Shown here: in pieces, positions 24,601 to 41,732 of the stretch
Layout: each line of letters opens with the position of its first letter
Position numbering within the stretch: the first letter of the stretch is position 1
From: Amphirosellinia nigrospora
Taxonomy: Eukaryota > Ascomycota > Sordariomycetes > Xylariales > Xylariaceae
Reading direction: 5' to 3'
Length of the DNA: 64,000 nt
Assembly (NCBI GenBank): GCA_004123355.1
Contig: SCHM01000001.1
Coordinates: forward strand, 7,016,193 to 7,080,192
Made by a program: the position numbers and the translations under genes
The notes under the pieces: model-generated
What the model was told of the DNA's origin: nothing
Database searches by the model: none
What the model saw: only the letters and a program-made list of their open reading frames with translations

Positions 24601-24874
24601 TTCAGCCTGTGATGCTACCATGGGGTTTAGTGGCATTAGAAATGATTAGCCACGATGGAGGGCGAGCATGTTAACAAGCGATACGGGATAGAGCAACATA
24701 GCCTCCGGTGAGAAGTTCATCGTTTTATAAAAAGGGTGTGCTTCCCACCTCAAGGAAGGTTCTGTTTTGCCTCATCATCCCATCCCATTCCATCGTCAAG
24801 GGCTTCTGTCGTCGAGTGTCTATTTTTCTTCTTATACCCTCAACTCTAAACTTCCTCCAAAATAGTCCGTCAAC
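21647..24874. other. Long region without confirmed genes
   Basis: About 3.2 kb lies between the CVNH-like gene and the subtilisin. Open frames at 22040-22447 (-), 22696-22947 (-) and 23040-23264 (-) resemble nothing known. A more GC-rich coding-like stretch at 23.7-24.3 kb is listed separately. The last 200 bases before 24875 contain pyrimidine-rich sequence typical of a fungal 5' leader for the protease gene. Confidence 0.45.
23720..24290 (-). other. Possible degraded coding segment
   Basis: The minus strand has a 168-codon frame (23781-24287). An overlapping frame includes FSSFPIRNYYPNFSTDTGQG, SQQSMAKIDDVDYKTSTE and, near 23725, LIFPPQPPLARAVEAYERG. These look more protein-like than random sequence, and switching frames would match the frameshift pattern of the window. 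No domain, start or stop can be fixed. It could be a broken or fast-evolving gene, or a chance ORF. Confidence 0.2.
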
Positions 24875-29662
<4,788 letters not shown>

Positions 29663-31498
29663 ATGACCCAAAACATCCACCACCTCAACGGCAATCATGG
29701 ACCGCAGGGTGGTCATTTTCAAGGGCACCAGCGGGGACACACTGTCGTCCGCCGGGTCCGCGAGAGCCTCGATCCCGGTGGATCTGCGCGGGGGCCCGAC
29801 CATCCAAATATCGGATGTGAGAGAAGATCTTATGACAGTGTCCGAAATGAGAGAACAGCTCTCGGACTATTACATAGTCCGGTTTGAAAAGATGGCCGAC
29901 AAGGAGGATGTTGACGAACATGGTCGTCCCAAGTCGTCAAGCTGGGAGCAGGCTATTAAAACCGAGGATCGGAGTATCTCAAAAGCAGACGCGACCAGAA
30001 AGGTCAAACAATTGAATTATTCATCGAAAAATGTCCAAAAAAGAATTCGCTGTCAGCGCCGCTAAAGCGGCAGATTGACAAAACCCAAGACGAGTTAACG
30101 GAACAAGAGACGGATTCTGCCAACTTCCGCTGGACTCTTGTGCAGATCGACCACCAGCTCAGGGCATTTGAACCCTATATGCCGAGCAGCTTGAATTACC
30201 ACAATGCTCGCGGGCATCGAGGTACAACCCATCGAACCTCATTAAAAAGATCCCACTCCAGAGACCGCAGCCGCCGCTCCAGGAAGAAGACATATGAGCG
30301 CATTTCGCTAACCGCTTACTTTAAGCGAATTCCACGAGATGGTGTCGATATTCAGCGCTTGTGGCAAGAAGAAAGAATGATTTCACGTGGAGGATTTCGC
30401 GGCTATCCAGGGGACAATCGTAGTACACCTCCCCTGATGCAACACAATAATACGTTCCAAACACATCCACAGCATCAACACCAACATCTACATCAACAAC
30501 AGCAGCATCAACAGCCCCGCGCAGCAGCAACAGCAGAAGCAACCACAGCAGCAGCAGCAGAAAAAGCAACAGCAGGTACAGGGCAAGGTCCACCACCACC
30601 TCCTCCTCCGCATCCGTCAAACCAGAATCAACAAGGCCCTCACCCGCAAGGCCCACGCCCTCAAAATCAACACCCTCAGGGCAATCGCCCGCCTGGCTCA
30701 CAACGGCCACCCCTGAACAGGCCAGTGAACCAGGGTGCCCATCAGCATGGCGGTCAAAATAGGGGGCGAGTGGAGCGAGGCGTAGTGACTCGGACACCGA
30801 TTCCGAAGGCGACTCGCGTTCATCACGGCGCACATCGACGTCACCATCATCTGTATCTGACCAGCAGGGCGGGGTGCGGCCCAAGGACCACCGCCAGAAC
30901 CACCACCACCATAATATCCACGGAGCAACTAATCATCCCCACACCCGTCCTCCGGGACACCAGCTACCGAGAGTCCCCGCGCGATGAACGTAGCCCCGGA
31001 CTCCCACGCACATCCGTCTCTCCACATGGCTCCCCCCGGATGTCCGTGCCCCCGTACCCGCTATCGTATGATAGCGAGCCATCGGTCGCGAGTCACATCG
31101 AGCGGGTCCGTGAGGCCGCGTATCGACGAGGTAGGCTGGACGCGCGGCTGGACGGGCAGCTGGCGTACTCGCCGGTGCGCGGCCGGGCGCGGCCGCACAT
31201 CGTCCGGGAGCATTCGCCGCTGCCGCGGCACGCGTACAGGGGCGGGGCGACGACGGTGACGGAGTGAGGCGCGTTTTCGCGCGCCTGTCGGTGGATGACC
31301 GCGACGGCGAGGATGACGTCGACTATCGTCGACGCGCGGCCACCGTGAGTTCGAGTACGGCGCCCCGCACGGCTCCGTCCTCGAATACGATCCCTTCCTG
31401 AGCACCCCGTCGCCGTCGTCGTACGCGTATTCCACAGACGGACGGGAGCACGGACGTCCTGAACCCTCGTGGGTGCGGCGCGTACCGCCTCGGCATTA
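29663..31498 (+). CDS. Low-complexity Gln/His/Pro-rich protein
   Basis: Unrecognised protein read across several frameshifts. The N-terminal part includes a conserved-looking helical segment (DLMTVSEMREQLSDYYIVRF, then KADATRKVKQL, LKRQIDKTQDELTEQET and FRWTLVQIDHQLR). A basic SR-like stretch (SLKRSHSRDRSRRSRKKTYE) and TAYFKRIPR follow. The middle is a long Gln-, His- and Pro-rich tract coded by CAG/CAA/CAT/CCN repeats, then a Ser/Asp-rich piece (SDSDTDSEGDSRSSRRTSTS, third frame). The C-terminal part has SHIERVREAAYRRGRLDAR and ends WVRRVPPRH at 31496-31498. Frame changes occur near 30010, 30520, 30590, 30775, 30975, 31265 and 31340. Both 29663 and 29697 are possible starts. Composition suggests an intrinsically disordered nuclear or RNA-associated protein, but no function can be assigned. 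It converges with MOT1. Confidence 0.6.
30470..30615 (+). repeat. CAG/CAA/CAT and CCN repeat tract in coding DNA
   Basis: Imperfect trinucleotide repeats encode poly-Gln/His in one frame (or poly-Ala/Thr in the next), followed by a run of about seven prolines. The glutamine frame is the more plausible one, since it links QQQQHQQ to QQQKKQQQVQGK. Length changes here would explain the in-and-out frame shift. Confidence 0.7.
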
Positions 31499-32108
31499 AG
31501 AGAAAAGTGATTACTTTCTGTCATGTCTTTCATTAATCGACTTCGTGGGAGAGTGGAAATTGCGTCCTACCACGTTAGTGATGATCCTTTATCGGGTACT
31601 GGTCGCAAAAGCGATATGGGGAGCGGAATATAATACAGCTCCCTGGGTGTATCTAGATCATCACGTTGTACTATCCTGATATTTTTCATTGCTTGTGTAA
31701 TATATTTACGTAATACCTACTCGTCTCTGATAGTCGTGTGGTATTCCTATTATCTGTCGTGTAAATACCTTGGTTTGCCTAGAATATTTACAGTTGCGTT
31801 GATGTTTTACTCTAATCACAGCTAGAACATCCATGGAAGGGTTAGAGTGTAACATATTTCGTACACAACACCAGTTATGATGTACTGGTTATAGAGTAAT
31901 GGCACCCGTGCGTATGGCAACGTGATCGATTCTGTTCTTCATAATTAAAATGAATTGCGTTTAGGCAGCTTCACCTTTTGCTTTACGTTTTACACTATAT
32001 ACATATACAGCTGGAGTTCTCCTAGCACTGCTGGTGCCTTCTAACCGTTGGATTTCGTACCACAAGCTTCCTCCGAAGCTTTCTAGGACGGTATCTATGC
32101 TGCGCCCC
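31499..32108. other. Convergent intergenic region
   Basis: AT-rich 3' flanks of the low-complexity-protein gene (+) and MOT1 (-). No other gene is visible. Confidence 0.5.
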
Positions 32109-35100
32109 CTATTGCATCGTCTTTAAGAAGCCGTCGAGGTCAAAGCTTTCCTCGTACTGACGGTTATCCCACAATTCTCCCAAATCGTCTGCCCATGCCT
32201 TCTTGCCTGGTGCACGGACATCTCCAGTTCGACGTCTACCATGTCTTCTTCACGGCCTTCGATGCCGTCCTTCGCTTTGTCAGATATGAGGCTAGGACCT
32301 GAATCGCCACCAAAGTTAAATAGATCGAGGATTTGATCTGTGTCCATCGTTCCCTAAACCAGAAGTTAGCGTTAGATCTTGTAAAAATTGGGAGACCCTA
32401 GGAGAGTTTATAAAGGTTAGGGGAACTTACCAAGCCGGCGTTCTGTTGGTTTACGACCGTAGAAGCGACGTCAATCTTGAATGCTTGGAGACTTTGATGG
32501 GGTTAGTCATGTAGTTAATGGCCATCGGAATGGTGGCTTACCTTAAGATCTTCTCCTCTAACGTGCCTCTGGTGATTAGGCGATATACGTGACAACTTTC
32601 TTCTGTCCGATGCGATGAGCCCGATCCATAGCTTGGAGATCACGTTGTGGGTTCCAATCGTGTTCAACAAATATGACGGTATCCGCTCCGGTCAGATTGA
32701 GACCTAAACCACCAACACTGGTAGTCAAGAGTAGGCAATCATAAGAAGGATCTTTGTTGAATGTGTTGACGATATCCTGTCGTTTGTTCGCTTCCACCGA
32801 CCCGTCAAGTCGTAGTACGACGAAGGTAGCAGGCGTTTTAAGACGGTATTCTGGACCATGTCCAACATTTCCTTCATCTGGCAGAATATCAGAGCACGAT
32901 GCGGCTTGATGGGTTGGTAGAGTGGGTCATTCGAGTCGGCGCCTTCAACGCCGATGCCGCAATCGACTAATAAATCCTTGAGAGCGGTGAGTTTAGGAGC
33001 ATGAATAGGATCCTCTATGCTGGTTCCCGATTTCGCAAGCAGTCGTTGCGTGTCTTCGTACAGCTTATTGCTTGGCGTCATTACGAGCGCAGGTGAATTA
33101 CATAATTTCCGCATATATTGCAGAGCTTGGAAGATGTGCTGCTTCGCGTCTTTGTCGTCGCGGCCAGCTTCTTCCGTAAGCTTTTTGCCCTGCCTCTTTG
33201 TGAAGTCCTCAAATAGCTTTCGTTGCAAATCGCTTAGGTCGCAGTAGTAGTTCTGTAAAATCTTGGGAGGCAAATCATCTAGTACCTCTTCTTTTAGCCG
33301 TCTGAGTAGGAAGGGAAGGACCTGCTTGTGCAACGCCTCGATTGCTAATGCTCCGGCTTCTTGCTCTTTGGACGAAGCTTTACTAAAGCGACTCGCGGCT
33401 ATCGGTTTTGCAAACCGATCTAAGAAACTTTCTCGGCGCCTAAAAACCCGGGCATTAGAAAGTCGAAGAGAGACCATAGTTCCAATACATTGTTTTGGAT
33501 GGGCGTGCCAGTCAGGATTAATCGATGGTTGCTCGCGAATTTCTTGACCGCAATGCTAATCTTTGTCTTTGGGTTCTTGATTAAATGACCTTCATCAAGT
33601 ACAATATAATTCCAGTTCTGTTTCTCGAGGAGATCTGCGTCATTTCGGCAGACTTCATATGATGTGATGACGATGTCGGTCGTTGAGAATTGGGAGGCTT
33701 TCGCCCGCCTTTCTGCTGGAAGCCCAACAAAGGCGGTGACGGTAAGGAAGGGGGCGAAGGTCTTTATCTCTTGTTGCCAATGGCCGGAGAGTGTGGGAGG
33801 GCAGACAATAAGTGAGGGGAGCTTCTGTACTTCGAGAGCGCCTGTTTTCTTGAATTCCTCGGCTCTATAGTAGTGATCGCTAGCAACAATGCACAAGGTC
33901 TGGAGAGTTTTCCCAAGACCCATATCATCACAAAGGATGCCGTGTAAGTTGTATTTGTTTAGGAAGTGGAGCCAGTTGACACCATCTTGCTGGTAAGAAC
34001 GCAACTCCGCATTGATAGCCACTGGAATTTTAAACGGTTCAACTTTTTTAGGGTCCAGTAGTTGCGCAATAAATGTACGCTCCCTATCTCGCCCCCTAAG
34101 TAGCTCCTCGGATAATCCAGGGGGTCTGGAATACCAGCCTCAAGAGGGACTAATTTGACAAGGGTGGCAAAAGACGTAGTGGCGATCAGTCTGATATCAT
34201 TGTCAGAATCGCTCATCCGGCCTAAAACGGGAACGATGAGGAAAATAACATAAGGCAAAATTCCATCCCCCATCACAGCTATCAGATGATATATCGCTTC
34301 GATAGCGCCTTGACGGAAACTTAGATCAAGGGGATTGTTGATAGAAGGTAATACTTGTTGGACTAGCGCTGTCATGCCATCAACAGTCATTACGCTGCAG
34401 ATGGTGGCCAGGCATTTGGCAGCCATGTAACGGAAAATCGATAGTTCGGAGTGTAGTGCCTTAATCACAAGAGGAACTTGTTGCATTACAAAGGGATGAA
34501 GACACCATGTAGAGTAGGTGTCATCGTTCGAATGACGGACATGGCATCCACCACTTCCTGGCCAAATGGACTCTCCGGATCTCTTATCTCTGGAGGAAGT
34601 TCGCCAGAGAAAGCCTTCGCCAGTGGGGCTTCCATGAACGTCTTCAGGCTTGGTACGGCTGTGAATAGCTGGGCATCAAAGGTGCGAGAAAGTATCTCCA
34701 AAGCCTCCTTTGCACCGCGCCGCGTAATACGGGCACCTTTAGCTTCACGCGCAAATTTAGCTGCGTCAGCTCCATAGTCAACCCTGTCTTCCTCTTTAGA
34801 CATTGACAAGATAACATTCGTCTTGGTGGCATGGACTGGGAATTCGGGTGTTTCGGCAACTTCGACACACGAGAACTTCACCAGATTCGAGACAACTTTG
34901 TCAGCTGGCCCTCTACGACCTTTCTCTGTGAAAAGTTGGACTAATCGGGCGATTGTCTCGGCAGAGCGGGTCTGAACTTGTTGATTCTCCTCAAGCTTGA
35001 TGCTATCCATAATGCCTTGATAAGAGGGCTGGGCTTTTTGGGCAGCACCTTCATAGCTATAAGCGCGCATGCTGCTGCGGCTCTGATACGGGTATCGCGC

Positions 35101-38093
35101 ACTTCCTTGGCGGCCTTGGCTTCGTCTATAGCTGACACGGTATCTTGCCTTGCCTCGTTAAGTTGCTGAAGGGCGATCAGGCGCTGAGCGGGTGCCATGG
35201 CCTTCTTGAGTCGCTCGTAATCATCAGTAACACATTTCTCAGCATGGGCAACAGAGAAAGCACCAGGTCCGGCTTCGGCCTCGCCTTGTACTACTACTGC
35301 CAGGACAGGTAACTTTTGCTGGGATACTTTGCCATGGTCCCGGAAGAGATTGATGAGCTGTTGGCATTGCGATCGAACCCTTTGTACATAGCTGACTAAG
35401 TCACGATATTGCAATGGCCGCTCGCTATCGATGATTGTGAGCAAATCGCTAGCATACCTCGAGCTTCCTATTTGTAATGATGAACAACCTTTTGCGAATT
35501 CGTCAATGATCACGCAAGCACTTAATTGCGTTGAAGCGTACGAAGAGCTAAGTCCTGGGATGAGAAGAGCGTCGTAAGCATCCAAATACTTTGATGGCAC
35601 AAGAGACATGATCAGACCCATGGCCACAGCGGCAGAGATACGGGAACGAATGAGGGTGTCCATGCCAACGAGGTCAACGTCGCCTTGCATCATGTGACCA
35701 TCCAGATCATGTGAATGTGTGCTAGTGGGCAGCTCCTCATGTTTCGTCGATTTCCGACGTCGTTTCGGTGCCCTTTCGCCCCCTTCGGCATCTGATAGTT
35801 TCCGTACGGCAACAGGGATGATACCAGGTACGGTGTAAGTACCCCGGATGGTTTCTGAAACAGGGCACCGTTCATAGGAATCGGCTGACGAGACACTCCA
35901 ACAGGGTGGAGAGTTAGTTGCATGAGGGCGTCAATGTGGGGAACAAATTCGCTAGCGAGCCGATCTGGGTTCCTCGCCAAGCACTTGACCAGGGCAGTCC
36001 ATAACTGTAGAGACATATTGAGTGTTCCTGAGTCACGTTCGACAAGAATGTTTTGAAAGATCAGTCGGAGTATCCTGCCATCAAGCCAGCCATGAGACTC
36101 CTCTCCAAGATCGACAAAAGTCATCAAGGCTTTGAGGACGGCGAAACGAACAGAAGTAATGGTGTGTCGCAAGAAGGGATAGAGCCGGGGGACAAGAAGC
36201 GTGAATGAACTCTCCTCGTCATGCTCAGCCAAGCCTTTCATAGCGTCCAAGACTTCCGGAAACCCGCAAAGCGTCGCTAAAAGGTCCATTATCTTGCCCG
36301 TACTTGCACTCAGGTCGTCGCCCAAACTGGACAGACTTTCCCAGACAATACTGATGAGCTCATTTAAGGCACCAGGCCGCAGCTGAACAAATTCTTGTGC
36401 CATGGGTATTAAAGTGGCAGCGCTCACAGAACGGACATCATCATCGCTATCGCCAAGGCCCTTCATTACAGCACGGACTACGCCATCGATCATGTGACCG
36501 TGCTGAAGAAGCAAGTCCTTTCTCACAGCTACTACATATCGTAGCCCAACCATACCACCATGACAGACGGCCCAAACAGATTTATCGATGCCAATATCTT
36601 GTTGCATGACCATGCGGAGTAAGATTTGATAGATGTTATATACGGATTCCGGCGGGACGTGCTTCAAGAAGGAACCCAGTGACTGGCCGACGGTTTCTCG
36701 AATGGGCGCAACGCTGGTATCAGAGGCATAGTCGGTGAATCGGTCAAGCATCAGGACGCAACATAGCCTGCAAGCCATGTCATCCAGCCATTTCCTATTG
36801 AGAGCATCGTTCTCTGCCTTCGATTTGCCTCTCAAACGTCCAGCACCAGCACCATGGACTCGAAGAATCTCTCGTAGTCCCAGCGCAGCACCATGGCGAA
36901 TCTCCCATTGCGTGTCAAATATATCTAGCTTCAGAAATTCGCAGAGACGTTCGTACGGCCATTCGGAGCCCTGCAGTTCCTCATCCGTTTCGATTTCAGA
37001 TTTAATTAGAACAGTAGGACCTTTGAACTCAGATACAACTTTAGTATCCTCATCAACATCAGCAGGTCTCTCGAGGTTGAAATAATCGTTTTTGCCGCCC
37101 TTCTTATGATCGCTCTCTGTTACTGGCGGGTCGTCGAATGCCTCAGAGCCGGTAGTAAAAGAACGCCGAATTGAGAGGTCCCCAAAACCGCCTTTTCCTG
37201 CTGCTTTTTGCGCCTCCTTCTTGCGTTTTCGTTTCAAAGCATTCCTTTGTCTGGCGCTTAATCCTGATTCCTCCACTGGCTGGCTAGGGCCGGAGCTAGC
37301 CAAGCTCTCTTGACGGGTGATACCGTTATGGGGCACTGGTTCGAGTGGGGTGGAAGGGCTGGCGGACTTTTCAATAGGGATAAGAACCTCATCATCCTCG
37401 AAGGGTCTGCCTAGTAGGCCCAGGCGACCGTTGAGGGTCTTTTTTAAATGGGTTAATCGTGCTTGTGGGTCTAAATTCGCTAGACCATAATCAACATTAG
37501 CTCCGGTGCGCAGTAGTTCCCGGCCGTATTGGAGTATCATCGCCACATCTAGTGATTCAGGCTTAAAAAACTCATCGGCTGACAGCGAGCGCTCAAAGTC
37601 TTCTTCCTTCTTGATAAGGTTATCCTCTATCTTCGATTCTTCTTTTGGTATAGTTGTAGAATCTTCATCTTCATTCGGGTCGTAGGGAGATGCATTCTCA
37701 GTTATTTTGCCCAGAGCTTTGGCGGCCGTAGACCGAGTGTCCCAATCCTTATGTCTAAGATATGGCACTACCGCGAAAGGAGGTTGAAGAGTTCCTCGGG
37801 ATGTTGCTTTTGCCAATCTGCAAGCTGATTAACGGCAGTGTCTTTGATTAGCTTGGTGCTGCCCGTCTCCAGGATCCTATTAAAGAGTTGTCAGCCATAA
37901 TGTTCCAAATGAGGGGCTAGAAATATTGGGTATCAGCAATATAGGTGTCGGGAATAGGGGATAGAGGATTGCACTCTACCGGCTGGTTAGGAGCACTCAC
38001 GTTACAAGACGATCAAGTCTAGGAAGCACAGTGGATGTTAGCGCATACGAATCTCTATGTGGGTAGTAGTAATGTCACTAACCTAGATGCCAT
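32109..38093 (-). CDS. MOT1: TATA-binding-protein-associated Snf2 ATPase Mot1
   Basis: Mot1/BTAF1 removes TATA-binding protein from DNA using ATP and so redistributes TBP between promoters in the nucleus. Two tiny exons open the gene: 38083-38093 (MAS plus part of a codon) and 38001-38018 (LDRLV). Exon 3 begins at 37876 with ILETGSTKLIKDTAVNQLAD, the conserved Mot1 N-terminus. HEAT-repeat sequence follows to about 34.1 kb (VVPYLRHKDWDTRSTAAKAL, RLCEFLKLDIFDTQWEIRHG). The Snf2 domain has ELRSYQQDGVNWLHFLNKY, Walker A DDMGLGKT, the DEGH box, LTGTPIQNN and motif VI DRAHRIGQKK. The C-terminal bridge reads MDTDQILDLF and AWADDLGELWDNRQYEESFD, ending at 32109. About 1,900 residues are implied, the usual Mot1 size. 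Roughly nine one-base frameshifts (for example near 37812, 35690, 35060, 34486, 34000, 33440, 32800, 32590 and 32190) break it. Being essential in yeast, it is unlikely to be a pseudogene. Confidence 0.93.
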
Positions 38094-38695
38094 CTTTGCT
38101 AGTCACTCCGGGGCTGTAAGGCCGATTTTCGAGAGTAGTTCATCTCATGATACCACTATATCTATAAAGTTAGTGTTGGTGTTGGTGTTGTCGAGCGAGA
38201 CAAACAATAGGGTATTCCCTAGTTGGGATTCACGTCATGCCGTCCTCCCTTTCTGCGGAAGTAGCAGAGTAGCACTCTCGTCTCCATCCTTGAGGAAACA
38301 GCCATCACGTTTAGGTGACAGAACAAATTTGCGTGGTAGGTAAAGCATTCGCAAGGCTCTTTAAGCAACCGCGTGCGGCGCGTTCAAAAGAGAATGATGA
38401 TGGATAGACATTGCATAGTTGTCCACTTCTGTTACATCAAGGCGTCGATGCACCTTTGCACAGAGTCGTGCAATATGCGGCTTGCTGTGATCCAAGGTTG
38501 GATCGCATATAAAAGCAGTTTTGGTCCAGAAAATAGATGACGGTCTCAAGAGGCGAGATACATGTTTGGGTAAGTGTCATATGATTAGAGGGGTATAGGT
38601 AGCATCTCAGGGATTTGATAAGAAGATGTGATTGGCTGAAAAGGAAATCGAACACACTTACGCTTTAACAATTGCGGTAAATTTAACTCGTAACC

Positions 38696-38977
38696 ATGAA
38701 GAGGCCAAAGCCAAAGGTCAGGCCGGGTTATAATAAGACGGACTGGCAAAATCACCACGGCGCCCGTGGAAGGCGCAAAACAAGCAAGGCCACGCCAGAA
38801 GGGTTTAGACAGGAAGATGTGACCGATGTTGAAGTACCTAGATAAGGAAGCTTTCGGGCTACCTTTGTTTGATGATAAAGTACAACAATTAACCTGGCCT
38901 CACATGCGCCCAGTTATAATGGCACTCAAGTTCAAGTTATTGGCGGCTTCCGTAGTGACGATGAGGATGCAGATTGA
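38696..38977 (+). CDS. Possible small gene, lysine/arginine-rich N-terminus
   Basis: A short frame begins MKRPKPKVRPGYNKTDWQNH and continues RRKTSKATPEGFRQEDVTDV before a stop. A second piece, YNGTQVQVIGGFRSDDEDAD and stop at 38975-38977, follows a plausible acceptor (gcgcccag at about 38913). Both look protein-like, but the splice phase does not close without a frameshift. It would be transcribed divergently from MOT1 with about 600 bases between starts. It may be a real small protein, a fragment of a larger broken gene, or chance. Confidence 0.3.
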
Positions 38978-39089
38978 AGTGCCCATTGCCTAAAACGGAC
39001 GTTGCTGGGACCGTATCCAATAAGCACCAAAGTGGGATTTGGTATAAACCCAGTGGTTGGCTGTCGCGCAGTTACGGGGCACGGGGCGC

Positions 39090-39262
39090 GTAGGATGGGA
39101 TGGATGGGGGATGGGATGCGATGGGATGCGATGGGATGGCTGTGTGGGCTGTGTGTGCCGGGTCACACCCAAGGTCCAAGGTGGTACGTGCGCAAGGAGT
39201 GGATGGCCGATGGCTGATGGGCTGATGGCGCGTGTGTGGTCGTCCTGGGCTGGGCTGGGCTG
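39090..39262. repeat. GATGG/GGGCT simple repeats
   Basis: Imperfect repeats of gatgg and gatgggatgc occupy about 39091-39140, and a short gggct array lies at 39245-39262. They generate several spurious overlapping ORFs in both strands. Confidence 0.75.
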
Positions 39263-41732
39263 TCCGGCAGTGGAAACGGAATGCAGCTCGAGGTATGACT
39301 TTTTGGAGTCGGCGCGCCGGTCCCTCTTGTATTTGGAGTGATACTTTTATAGGTAGCTGCAAGGATGGCTGATGGGGGCCGCGACAGGGGTGGGTCCTGC
39401 ATTTTCTGTCGTTGCCCTGGTCCAAGCTCCTTGCGCCTTGTCTGATTATGGATTATGCCTGCTCGGTCCCACCCAGCCATCAGGGCCATTAGCAGGACCA
39501 TAGAGACCATGGCGACCATGGCGACCATAGCAGGACCCTATAGCCAGCCCATCATTGAATGGCGTGCCTCGTCCACGGTTCACCCCATCCCTGTCTGCTC
39601 TTTCTCTCACGCAACCTCACTCGCCCGGAGCCCGGCCACCCCATCGACCCTTTTGCAAGTTGTTTGAGTCAGGTCGCATCGAGTCTCCGTTTGGACATTG
39701 TGCTTAGCTCCTCGTCCAAATTTTCATTCCTCTCCCTACCGAGGCATACCGAGGGATTTAGGTTCTATCAATCCCACGGCCTCCTTGGTAGATATTCTAC
39801 AGAGAATGTTGGCTTGAATAAGCTAGGTATGTAGGTGCGTTGTTGTTTGGACTTACACTCAATGGATATCTAACATCCCCTGTCAGTGAAATGCACGCGT
39901 GCAACGCCTTGTGAAGCCCCCCAGTAAGTAAGCATTTACTTTAGGTAGGTGAGTATGTATCTTCAGGTCATCCCAGAACATTCATTCGTCTTCATCTAAA
40001 ATCCACTCCAGGCAATCTAGGAACGAAGGTACCTGTAAATACCGCTCTATTGTTTCTCCTATACACTAAATATCAGGTAGCAAGAAATATTTACCTTACC
40101 CTGTTGGGGAATGATGCAGCAATGAACCGGGTGCTGCAATAAGATAGTGGCTCCACTGCGAGCCGTGCGCAACCCAGGTCTCTGACCCGGGGAAAAGAAC
40201 GTGGCCTAGTGTAGTCTAGTCGGCATAAGAGCTTTTCGATGATGTGTCTTCATAGCCAGACACCACGCACTGCCTATTGTTCTCCTTCAAAACATAGGGA
40301 CTATTGTAAATGTTCGGGGATCACTATCATCAGCGAGATTGTCCTTGTCGGCTACATATATACGAACTGGCAAGTTTGAACAGAGCTGCAAGGACAGGCG
40401 GGAGCCTTACATGGAAGTTGCGTCAGCAGCCGACATGACAGCGTGATCGACACAGGGGCTCGGGCGATTGACTGAGCACATAATTAATGTAACATTTATG
40501 CAGAGCGAAGCGGTTTTCAAAACGGTTACGGTACAACCTTAACGTATAATTACTAGTCGGATTTTCTTGCACGTACCTTGTTCCTCATTGCTTAAGGAAA
40601 GACTGGATATTATATTGATTTCTTAACTCTCTATTATTTATTTATTTTCATTATTATTGTTGAACCTGCTGTGCCGGCCAGCACCATAACTAAATACCGT
40701 ACCGGTATGACGTCGGGCTGGTCCCAGCTTGGATCAGTGCGGTCTAATGACGACCGGGGCGCCGTCTATAGTTGGGACCTCTTGCCGGTACGATACATGA
40801 CCAGTCCGGTCCAGGACTAGTACGAGCTGGAATCCGTACAATTGAGGCACTCTAACATTTGATTTTGTCTTTAAGACCTTCGCGAGGGATACCTTTCGCA
40901 GTACAGTTGCTACACTTCCAATTCCGACACATTTAGCGACATGGGCGAGGAAAGCCCATCACATACTCCCTGGTGAGTATTCGCATGGGATGTGTGTCCT
41001 CGGTAGTACACCGCAGCTGGTCCCGATTGCATTGGAATTACATATACGCATGCAGGCGAGCGTATTTACGCTCGGTTAAGAGATGGTAGCATGCCTGTTT
41101 GCTGGATAGGTACCTGAGCTCCGTTGGATATATTCTTTGAGTAATCTGCGAGACACCTCCCTAATTCGGACTCTCAGACTCCACGGGATATTCCCCATCG
41201 ACCAGGCATGAAACGAGATGGCTGTCTTCTGCATTGGATAATTGCTTTCCACTCGATAACAATCTTTTGAATGAGATTCGACGACCCGTCGCTACACCAG
41301 TGGCCACCTTCGTGAAGAATCGCTTCGTACAGCCTCCTGGCCACCATTAGGGTATAAGAATCAACACGGTTTTTTCCCAACTTCTAAGTGGCTTTGCCTT
41401 AGAATAGTGGTGACTCTCGGTGAGGCGGTCGACTGCCAATGCGTTCGCAGCAGCTCTTCGACCTTGTCCCCGTCACTAGTGTGACTTCCGGATAGTCAGC
41501 GTGAGATCGACGCATTCAACTGTGACATAGGTAGTACTAGATTTGCTCCATAGTCAAGAAGTCGAGGAAGATCCGAAGGTTGGACATGTGCGGTGATTTA
41601 CTGGCTTGGCCATGGGAGTATTTATGGGGTTTTAACAAAGCCCGAGTAGTATCGCGTGGGCGTTTCCGAGAGGAGGCAGAGAGACTCAAGTATTGCCTTT
41701 AGGCGTCCGTGGTCAAATAGAAAGTACTGCAA

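Larger units (their letters stand above)
38094..41732. other. Gene-poor region upstream of MOT1
   Basis: This 3.6 kb stretch contains the MOT1 promoter, a possible small plus-strand gene at 38696-38977 and a GGATG-type minisatellite near 39090-39140 (both listed). A block rich in ccgg and gtac words lies at about 40670-40830. Frames between 39.0 and 39.8 kb come from repetitive GC-rich sequence. Nothing else resembles a gene. Confidence 0.45.

Noticed and set aside
39002-39528. Several overlapping ORFs of 70-121 codons at 39.0-39.5 kb
   Set aside because: They arise from GATGG and GGGCT repeats and switch strand and frame without conserved residues.
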